Shown here piece after piece: positions 1 to 5,430 of a DNA stretch of 5,430 bases. Under the pieces are notes generated by a model that made no database searches, had not been told where the DNA came from, and was given only the letters and a program-made list of their open reading frames with translations. Position 1 is the stretch's first letter. Each line of letters begins with the position of its first letter. The translations under genes were made by a program, and so were the position numbers. The stretch is from Sphingobacteriaceae bacterium (GTDB taxonomy: Bacteria > Bacteroidota > Bacteroidia > Sphingobacteriales > Sphingobacteriaceae): assembly GCA_021740025.1 (NCBI GenBank), contig JAIPAN010000097.1, forward strand, positions 1-5,430, given 5' to 3'.

Positions 1-679
1 TATCGCCCACGCCAATGCGCTTATAATCTTTAGCTTCGGGCAAAATTTTATAGCTCTGGCCATCGGTTAATACAAATACCGAAAGCTCAATGCCTTTTAA
101 AAACTCTTCTATAACAACTTTTTGACTAGCAGTTCCAAATTTGGCATCTGCTAACATTGCAGTCAATTCGGTTTTGGCATCGGCCAAGCTTTCGCAAATT
201 AATACGCCCTTGCCAGCGGCTAGGCCATCGGCTTTTAATACAATGGGCAGGTTTTGAATTTCTAAATAAGCCAATCCCTCCGCTAAGGTTTCTTTGGTAA
301 AGGTGGCGTATGCGGCCGTGGGTATGCGGTGACGTTGCATAAAGGCCTTCGAAAAATCTTTGCTACCCTCTAATTGCGCACCTTCTTGTTGTGGCCCAAT
401 TACCGCAATGTGTTTCAGTTGATCCTCGGCTAAAAAATAATCGTGAATACCTTTCACCAAAGGTTCTTCGGGACCTACCACCACCAACTCAATAGCATGG
501 CTTAGGGCAAATGCTTTTACAGCATGGAAATCTGTAGGGTCGAGGTCAACGTTTTCCCCGTAGCGTTCAGTACCACCATTTCCGGGTGCAATAAATAGCC
601 TAGAACAATGTACACTTTGCGCCATTTTCCAGGCAAATGCATTTTCGCGGCCCCCCGAGCCAAGCAATAGAATATTCAT
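1..679 (-). CDS. purD: Phosphoribosylamine--glycine ligase (GAR synthetase), N-terminal part, cut by window edge
   Basis: PurD joins glycine to 5-phosphoribosylamine with ATP to give glycinamide ribonucleotide, the second step of de novo purine synthesis, in the cytoplasm. I translated the minus strand from the ATG at 679-677; it stays open for 226 codons to the window edge, about half of the usual 420-430 residues. It starts MNILLLGSGGREN, the dinucleotide-fold-like N-domain, followed by FIAPGNGGT (about 29-37), VVVGPEEPLVKG, the IGPQQEGAQLEGSK segment and FMQRHRIPTAAY. The ATP-grasp domain begins with LKADGLAAGKGV, then VIEEFLKGIELS and LPEAKDYKRIGVGD just before the edge. The start is chosen because MNILLLG matches where the family begins. 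The usual GGREHA motif reads GGRENA here (Asn13). The remainder of the ATP-grasp domain, including the family signature near RLGDPE, lies outside. Transcribed divergently from secA. Family identity is secure. Confidence 0.96.
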   Translation of the reverse strand, partial: MNILLLGSGGRENAFAWKMAQSVHCSRLFIAPGNGGTERYGENVDLDPTDFHAVKAFALSHAIELVVVGPEEPLVKGIHDYFLAEDQLKHIAVIGPQQEGAQLEGSKDFSKAFMQRHRIPTAAYATFTKETLAEGLAYLEIQNLPIVLKADGLAAGKGVLICESLADAKTELTAMLADAKFGTASQKVVIEEFLKGIELSVFVLTDGQSYKILPEAKDYKRIGVGD

Positions 680-684
680 GTTTG

Positions 685-692
685 CAAAGGTA
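685..692 (-). promoter_or_regulatory. Candidate Bacteroidota -7 element for purD
   Basis: Read on the minus strand this is TACCTTTG, a perfect match to the Bacteroidota -7 consensus TAnnTTTG. It ends only 5 bases before the purD ATG, so a transcript from it would begin at or very near the start codon and be leaderless or nearly so. I found no TTTG-type -33 element at the usual spacing of about 19 bases; the nearest minus-strand TTTG is about 26 bases upstream. An eight-base match in AT-rich DNA can arise by chance, so this is only a candidate. Confidence 0.3.
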
Positions 693-751
693 TTACAAAA
701 GAGCAAGTTTATATTAATCAAAATCAGTAATTTTACTCCCTCCACTGTCAG

Positions 752-772
752 CATGGCTTATTTTTAAGCTTG
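752..772. other. Small stem-loop in the purD-secA divergent region
   Basis: The arms GCTTA (756-760) and TAAGC (765-769) are perfect complements around a TTTT loop. The stem can be extended by a G-T pair (755/770) and, with one bulged base, by two more pairs (753/771 and 752/772). It lies 44-64 bases before the secA start, so it could be a hairpin in the secA leader RNA or a dyad for a DNA-binding protein. It is short and AT-rich and could be chance. It does not look like a terminator, because no gene ends here. Confidence 0.2.
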
Positions 773-776
773 GCAG

Positions 777-784
777 TATTGTTG
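777..784 (+). promoter_or_regulatory. Weak candidate -7 element for secA
   Basis: TATTGTTG matches the Bacteroidota TAnnTTTG consensus at all but one of the fixed positions and lies 31 bases before the secA ATG, which would leave a short leader. The bases about 19 upstream (TGGC near 754-757) do not match the TTTG -33 box. The rest of the 680-815 region shows no better plus-strand candidate, so secA transcription must start here, elsewhere in this gap, or inside purD. Low confidence. Confidence 0.17.
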
Positions 785-815
785 TAAAGCAGAGAAGATA
801 TTGATATAAAAAAAC

Positions 816-3800
816 ATGTTAGGACTACTCAGTAAACTATTCGGAAGCAAATCCGATCGAGATATTAAGCAAATTCAGCCCCTAGTTGAGCAAATAAAAG
901 CAGTTTACCCACAACTAGCTGCATTGAGCAACGACGAGCTGCGTGCAAAAACACAAAATTTTAAGCAAACCATCGCCAGCTTTTTGGCCGATATTGATGC
1001 CCAACTGCTAGAGGTTAAAACCCAAGCGGAAGCACTAGATTTGAGTATTACTCAAAAAACAGCTATTTACGAAAGTTTAGATCGCTTACAAAAAGAGCGT
1101 GATGAACAATTAGAAGTTGTTTTGCTACAAATTTTACCGGAGGCTTTTGCGGTGGTAAAAGAAACCGCCCGCCGCTTTACCGAAAACAAAAGCATAGAAG
1201 TTACAGCTAGCGAATTCGATCGTAATTTGGCTGCCCGTAAACCAAATGTTCAAATTAAAGGCGATAAAGCCATTCACCAAAATACTTGGCTTGCTGCCGG
1301 TACCGAAGTTACCTGGAACATGGTGCATTACGATGTACAGTTGATTGGCGGTATTGTATTGCATCAAGGTAAAATATCGGAAATGGCTACCGGTGAGGGT
1401 AAAACCTTGGTAGGTACCTTGCCTGCTTATTTAAATGCCCTGGCTGGCCAAGGGGTACATATTGTAACTGTAAATGATTATTTGGCTCGTCGTGACTCGG
1501 AGTGGAATGGTCCCTTATTTGAGTTTCATGGCTTACGTGTTGATTGTATTGATAAACATCAGCCCAATTCAGAAGAGCGTCGCCAAGCCTATTTAGCCGA
1601 TATTACTTTTGGAACCAACAACGAATTTGGTTTCGATTACTTACGTGACAACATGGCACTAAGCCCCGAAGGCTTGGTGCAACGTAAATTGCATTTTGCC
1701 ATGGTAGATGAGGTAGATTCGGTATTGATTGACGATGCTCGTACCCCGTTAATTATTTCGGGACCTATTCCCAAAGGCGACGAACACGAATTTCATGAAC
1801 TAAAACCACGTATAGAACGTTTGGTAACGGCTCAAAAAAATTACATCAATACCGCACTAAACGAAGCAAAAAAAGCAATTACCGACGGAAAACCGGGCCC
1901 CGAAGAGGGTGGTTTGGCCTTATTCCGTTCGTATCGAGGTTTGCCTAAAAATAAAGCATTGATTAAGTTTTTAAGTGAGCCGGGCATGAAACAAGTGCTC
2001 ACCAAAACAGAAAATTACTACATGCAAGATCAAGGCAAAGAAATGCCAAAGGCCGATGCGGAGTTGTTTTTTGTAATTGATGAAAAAAATAATCAGGTAG
2101 AATTAACCGAAAAAGGAATTGAGCTCATTACCAGTTCTGGCGAAGATTCTACGTTTTTTGTAATGCCCGATGTAGGTACCGAAATTGCTGAACTAGAAAA
2201 ATCAAATTTGAGTAACGAAGAAAAAATTGCTCAAAAAGATGCCTTAATGCGTGATTTTTCTATTAAATCAGAACGAATTCATGCTGTAAATCAGCTTCTG
2301 AAAGCCTATACCTTATTCGAAAAAGATGTAGAGTACATCATCGACGAAGGCAAAGTAAAAATTGTAGACGAGCAAACCGGCCGTATTATGGAAGGCCGAA
2401 GATATTCCGACGGCTTGCACCAAGCTATTGAGGCAAAAGAGAATGTGAAGGTAGAAGATGCTACCCAAACTTATGCCACGGTTACCTTGCAAAACTATTT
2501 CCGTATGTACCACAAATTGTGTGGTATGACGGGTACCGCCACCACCGAAGCCGGTGAGTTATGGCAGATTTATAAATTGGATGTGGTTGAAATTCCAACC
2601 AACGTAAATACCAAGCGTAAAGATTTAGAAGATTTGGTGTACCGCACCACCAGAGAAAAATACAACGCCGTTGCCGACGAGATTGTAAAATTAACCGAGG
2701 CCGGACGCCCCGTGTTGGTGGGTACCACCTCGGTAGAAATTTCGGAATTATTGAGCCGTATGCTCAAGTTAAGAGGCATTCGTCACAACGTGTTAAATGC
2801 CAAATTACACCAAAAAGAGGCCGATATTGTGGCCGAAGCAGGTACATCGGGCACCGTAACCATTGCCACCAACATGGCCGGTCGTGGTACCGATATTAAA
2901 TTAGGAGCAGGTGTTAAAGAAGCTGGCGGTTTAGCCATTGTAGGTACCGAACGTCACGAATCCCGTCGTGTCGATCGCCAGCTACGTGGTCGTGCCGGTC
3001 GCCAGGGTGATCCGGGTTCATCGCAATTCTTTGTTTCCTTAGAAGATAACTTAATGCGTTTGTTTGGTTCTGAACGTATTTCCAATATCATGGTGCGTAT
3101 GGGTATCGAAGAGGGTGAAGTAATTCAGCATTCGATGATTACCAAATCTATAGAACGTGCCCAGCGTAAGGTAGAAGAAAACAACTTTGGTATTCGTAAG
3201 CGTTTGTTAGAGTACGACGATGTAATGAATGCTCAACGTACTGTGGTATACGCCAAGCGTAAAAACGCCCTATTCGGACAACGTTTAGATGTTGATTTAA
3301 ACAATACCATTTTCGATGTGGTAGAAGATATCGTAGCCGAGTACAAAGACACCGATAATTTTGAGGGATTTGAATTAGAAATGATTCGTATTTTCTCGGT
3401 TGATCCGGAGTTAAGCGCTCAGGAATTTGCATCTACCAGTATGAATACCTTAACTGATAAGGTTTTTGCTCATGTAACAGCCTTTTATCAACGTAAAAAA
3501 GACAGCATTGCCCAACAAACCTTGCCGGTGTTAAAAGATGTGTTGAAAGAACGAGGTGAACAAATTGAAAACATTGTGGTGCCATTTACCGATGGTATTC
3601 GTGGCTTGCAAGTAACCACCGATTTGAGAAAAGCCGTAGAAACCGAGGGGCAAGAAGTATTTAAAGCTTTCGAAAAAACGGTGGTATTATACCTGATTGA
3701 CGAAGCTTGGAAAGAACATTTACACGAAATGGATGAGTTGAAGCAATCGGTACAAAATGCCGTTTACGAGCAAAAAGATCCATTAATTGTGTATAAAATG

Positions 3801-4118
3801 GAAGCCTTCAATCTGTTTAAAGACATGTTGGCGAACGTGAATAAAGAATTGGTAGGGCTTTTATTTAAAGGCATCATTCCGAACCAAGGCCAAGAGCCTG
3901 TTCGCGAAGCCCGCCCACAAGCCAAACAAGATTTAAGTAAATTAAAAATTTCTAAACCCGAATTGGGGCAACAAGCAAACGGTGCACCCATGGACGATAC
4001 CCGTGAATTGCAACGTACGCAACCCATTCGAGTGGAACAAAAAATAGGTCGTAACGATCCTTGTCCGTGTGGAAGTGGCAAAAAATACAAAGCTTGCCAC
4101 GGAGTGGGACTTGCTTAA
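816..4118 (+). CDS. secA: Preprotein translocase ATPase SecA, Bacteroidota-type long form
   Basis: SecA is the ATP-driven motor that pushes unfolded preproteins through the SecYEG channel at the inner membrane. This is a complete 1100-residue copy. Visible in order: Walker [10 protein letters not shown] (190-198, Lys196); [15 protein letters not shown] (266-280); DEVDS (298-302) followed by [12 protein letters not shown]; the MTGTA segment (571-575); NMAGRGTDI (686-694); GTERHESRR and the arginine-finger motif [13 protein letters not shown] (722-734); the helical scaffold and two-helix finger with WKEHL and YEQKDP (Tyr984); and a C-terminal zinc site CxC-x8-CH (Cys1083, Cys1085, Cys1094, His1095) that binds SecB or ribosomes in relatives. 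It is about 200 residues longer than E. coli SecA, with extra material near 52-105, 120-168, 340-415 and 915-950. The spacer between NMAGRGTDI and GGLAIVG is much shorter than in E. coli. The start is preceded by A-rich sequence without a Shine-Dalgarno site, usual in this phylum. No secM precedes it; upstream is divergent purD. Confidence 0.98.
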   Translation: MLGLLSKLFGSKSDRDIKQIQPLVEQIKAVYPQLAALSNDELRAKTQNFKQTIASFLADIDAQLLEVKTQAEALDLSITQKTAIYESLDRLQKERDEQLEVVLLQILPEAFAVVKETARRFTENKSIEVTASEFDRNLAARKPNVQIKGDKAIHQNTWLAAGTEVTWNMVHYDVQLIGGIVLHQGKISEMATGEGKTLVGTLPAYLNALAGQGVHIVTVNDYLARRDSEWNGPLFEFHGLRVDCIDKHQPNSEERRQAYLADITFGTNNEFGFDYLRDNMALSPEGLVQRKLHFAMVDEVDSVLIDDARTPLIISGPIPKGDEHEFHELKPRIERLVTAQKNYINTALNEAKKAITDGKPGPEEGGLALFRSYRGLPKNKALIKFLSEPGMKQVLTKTENYYMQDQGKEMPKADAELFFVIDEKNNQVELTEKGIELITSSGEDSTFFVMPDVGTEIAELEKSNLSNEEKIAQKDALMRDFSIKSERIHAVNQLLKAYTLFEKDVEYIIDEGKVKIVDEQTGRIMEGRRYSDGLHQAIEAKENVKVEDATQTYATVTLQNYFRMYHKLCGMTGTATTEAGELWQIYKLDVVEIPTNVNTKRKDLEDLVYRTTREKYNAVADEIVKLTEAGRPVLVGTTSVEISELLSRMLKLRGIRHNVLNAKLHQKEADIVAEAGTSGTVTIATNMAGRGTDIKLGAGVKEAGGLAIVGTERHESRRVDRQLRGRAGRQGDPGSSQFFVSLEDNLMRLFGSERISNIMVRMGIEEGEVIQHSMITKSIERAQRKVEENNFGIRKRLLEYDDVMNAQRTVVYAKRKNALFGQRLDVDLNNTIFDVVEDIVAEYKDTDNFEGFELEMIRIFSVDPELSAQEFASTSMNTLTDKVFAHVTAFYQRKKDSIAQQTLPVLKDVLKERGEQIENIVVPFTDGIRGLQVTTDLRKAVETEGQEVFKAFEKTVVLYLIDEAWKEHLHEMDELKQSVQNAVYEQKDPLIVYKMEAFNLFKDMLANVNKELVGLLFKGIIPNQGQEPVREARPQAKQDLSKLKISKPELGQQANGAPMDDTRELQRTQPIRVEQKIGRNDPCPCGSGKKYKACHGVGLA

Positions 4119-4129
4119 TTAGCGTAATT

Positions 4130-5314
4130 ATGCTTAAAAACCGAATTCAAGAATTAGCCGCTGGTGTTTTGGAATCAACTATCCAAAACAGGAGACATTT
4201 GCATGCCCATCCCGAATTATCTTTTCAGGAGCATAAAACGGTTGCTTTTGTAGCCGCAAAACTCGATGAATTGGGAATTGCCTTTACACCCATGGCTAAT
4301 ACCGGTTTGGTAGCGCTTATTACGGGTGATAAACCTTCCGACCAGGTGGTGGCCCTACGTGCGGATATGGATGCGTTACGCATTCAAGAAGCGAATGAGG
4401 TGGCTTATAAATCTACCAATTCAGGCGTAATGCATGCTTGCGGGCACGATGCGCATACCGCTTCTTTGTTGGGAACTGCCGCTATTTTACAACAACTAAA
4501 AGCTGAATTTGGTGGCACTGTTAAATTGATATTTCAGCCGGCCGAAGAGCTTTTGCCTGGTGGTGCCAAGCAAATGATAAAAGAAGGCGTATTAGAAAAT
4601 CCGAAACCTCAGGCGGTACTTGGGCAACATGTTATGCCTTTTATAGAAACCGGTAAAGTGGGTTTTCGTTCGGGTAAATACATGGCCTCTACCGATGAGC
4701 TGTACGTAACCGTAAAAGGTAAAGGTGGCCATGCTGCTCAACCGCAACAAAACATCGATCCGGTGATGATTACCGCTCAGATTTTGGTTTCGTTACAACA
4801 AATTGTTAGCCGTACGGCCAACCCGAATACGCCATCGGTTTTGTCCTTTGGAAAGGTACAAGCCAATGGCGCCACCAATGTTATACCCAACGAGGTTAAA
4901 TTAGAAGGCACTTTTAGAACCATGGACGAAGCTTGGCGTGCCGAAGCGCACACCCGCATGAAAAAAATGGCCGAAGGTATTGCCGAAAGTATGGGCGGAA
5001 GTTGCGAATTCGAAATTAGAAAAGGCTATCCATTTTTGGTAAATGAAGAAAAACTAACCGCACAAGCCAAACAATTTGCCCAAGAATATTTGGGAAAAGA
5101 AAATGTGCTCGACTTAGATATTTGGATGGCTGCTGAAGATTTTGCTTACTACTCCCAAGTAACCGATGCTTGTTTTTACCGCTTAGGTACACGTAACGAA
5201 GCCAAAGGAATTACCTCCTCGGTGCATACCCCAACCTTTGATATTGATGAAAATGCCTTTGCCATTAGCACCGGTTTAATGGCCTATATTGCTTTAAAAC
5301 GATTGGGTAATTAA
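4130..5314 (+). CDS. M20D-family metal-dependent amidohydrolase (N-acyl-amino acid / hippurate hydrolase type)
   Basis: Peptidase family M20D enzymes hydrolyse the amide bond of N-acylated amino acids such as hippurate, N-acetyl-amino acids or auxin conjugates; the substrate here cannot be told from sequence. The 394-residue protein has the usual length and no signal peptide, so it is probably cytoplasmic. Seen: RRHLHAHPELSFQE (21-34); RADMDAL (77-83); MHACGHDAH (101-109) with metal ligands Cys104 and His106; FQPAEE with the general base Glu139 and ligand Glu140; GQHVMP with His167; the lid-domain KGKGGHAAQP with His201; NVIPNEVKLEGTFRT; AEDFAYY (335-341); and SSVHTPTFD with the last metal ligand His366. 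All catalytic positions are intact. The ATG at 4130 is chosen because family members begin just before the RRHLHAHPE block. An in-frame TTG at 4061 would overlap the secA 3' end and add 23 residues of unrelated type. It lies 11 bp after secA and is probably co-transcribed with it. Confidence 0.94.
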   Translation: MLKNRIQELAAGVLESTIQNRRHLHAHPELSFQEHKTVAFVAAKLDELGIAFTPMANTGLVALITGDKPSDQVVALRADMDALRIQEANEVAYKSTNSGVMHACGHDAHTASLLGTAAILQQLKAEFGGTVKLIFQPAEELLPGGAKQMIKEGVLENPKPQAVLGQHVMPFIETGKVGFRSGKYMASTDELYVTVKGKGGHAAQPQQNIDPVMITAQILVSLQQIVSRTANPNTPSVLSFGKVQANGATNVIPNEVKLEGTFRTMDEAWRAEAHTRMKKMAEGIAESMGGSCEFEIRKGYPFLVNEEKLTAQAKQFAQEYLGKENVLDLDIWMAAEDFAYYSQVTDACFYRLGTRNEAKGITSSVHTPTFDIDENAFAISTGLMAYIALKRLGN

Positions 5315-5395
5315 AAATTTAAGTGTGTATACTACTTTTTTAATCATTTTGTGCGTAAATATTGGTATATTGATTTTAATTAAAAACCAAATGTT

Positions 5396-5430
5396 ATGGA
5401 CAGAAAAGATTTCTTAGCGCAAGTGGGCGT
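5396..5430 (+). CDS. Start of an unidentified gene, possibly an exported protein (partial)
   Basis: An ATG at 5396 opens a frame that reads MDRKDFLAQVGV and runs off the window after 12 residues. The pattern (acidic residue, Arg-Lys, x, Phe-Leu, then small and hydrophobic residues) resembles the N-region of Tat-type or lipoprotein signal peptides that are common in Bacteroidota, for example on Rieske-type and other cofactor proteins, but it has Arg-Lys instead of twin Arg. The A-rich stretch upstream (5378-5391) fits a Bacteroidota start site. It is 81 bp downstream of the amidohydrolase on the same strand, so read-through is possible. Product unknown; the twelve residues do not allow a family call. 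Confidence 0.5.
   Translation, partial: MDRKDFLAQVG

Noticed and set aside
3764..4090. A 108-codon minus-strand frame with several cysteines inside secA
   Set aside because: It is antisense to conserved secA codons, including the zinc-binding tail, and resembles no known protein; other antisense frames in secA and the amidohydrolase gene were dropped for the same reason.
4061..4129. An upstream TTG start for the amidohydrolase that would overlap the secA 3' end
   Set aside because: The 23 added residues are just secA's zinc-site codons read in another frame, and family members start near the ATG at 4130.
5321..5341. Possible terminator after the amidohydrolase (AAGT and ACTT arms followed by a run of six T)
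   Set aside because: The arms are only four base pairs with a nine-base loop and no GC-rich stem, too weak to call a terminator.
5326..5383. Short palindromes GTATAC (5326-5331) and TTAATTAA (5376-5383)
   Set aside because: Six- and eight-base palindromes are expected by chance in AT-rich spacer DNA and have no partner copies here.
5391..5417. An ATG at 5391, five bases before the chosen start of the last gene
   Set aside because: Its frame meets TAG after eight codons, while the ATG at 5396 stays open to the window edge with a plausible signal-peptide-like start.
1..5430. Mobile elements, CRISPR arrays, tRNA or rRNA genes
   Set aside because: No long direct or inverted repeats, spacer-repeat arrangement, transposase motifs or tRNA-like cloverleaf were seen; almost all of the window is occupied by intact housekeeping genes.

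Overview
The window looks like a core chromosomal segment from a member of the Bacteroidota. The main reasons are the long SecA (1100 residues against about 900 in E. coli) with insertions typical of that phylum, A-rich start regions without clear Shine-Dalgarno sites, and TAnnTTTG-like promoter elements. Wording within SecA and PurD reminds me of Chitinophagales/Sphingobacteriales, but I cannot fix a genus from sequence alone.

Layout from left to right. (1) Positions 1-679, minus strand: the N-terminal 226 codons of purD, the glycine-adding ATP-grasp ligase of purine synthesis, cut by the left edge. (2) Positions 680-815: a 136-bp divergent intergenic region that must hold control signals for both purD and secA. 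It has a perfect TAnnTTTG element for purD, a weaker one for secA, a small stem-loop and a 29-codon open frame of doubtful reality. (3) Positions 816-4118, plus strand: complete secA. (4) After an 11-bp gap, positions 4130-5314, plus strand: a complete M20D-family metallo-amidohydrolase, probably co-transcribed with secA. (5) Positions 5315-5395: a short AT-rich spacer with no convincing terminator. (6) Positions 5396-5430, plus strand: the first 12 residues of another gene, resembling the basic N-terminus of an exported protein.

The genes do not form one pathway: purine synthesis, protein export and amide hydrolysis sit side by side as housekeeping functions. No RNA genes, mobile elements, CRISPR arrays or long repeats were seen, and there are no internal stops or frameshifts in the genes. 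I do not see a new biological system here. The points worth a second look are small: an Asn in place of the usual His in the PurD N-terminal motif, lineage-specific SecA insertions and finger-loop changes, a possible leaderless purD start, and a short leader frame in front of secA.
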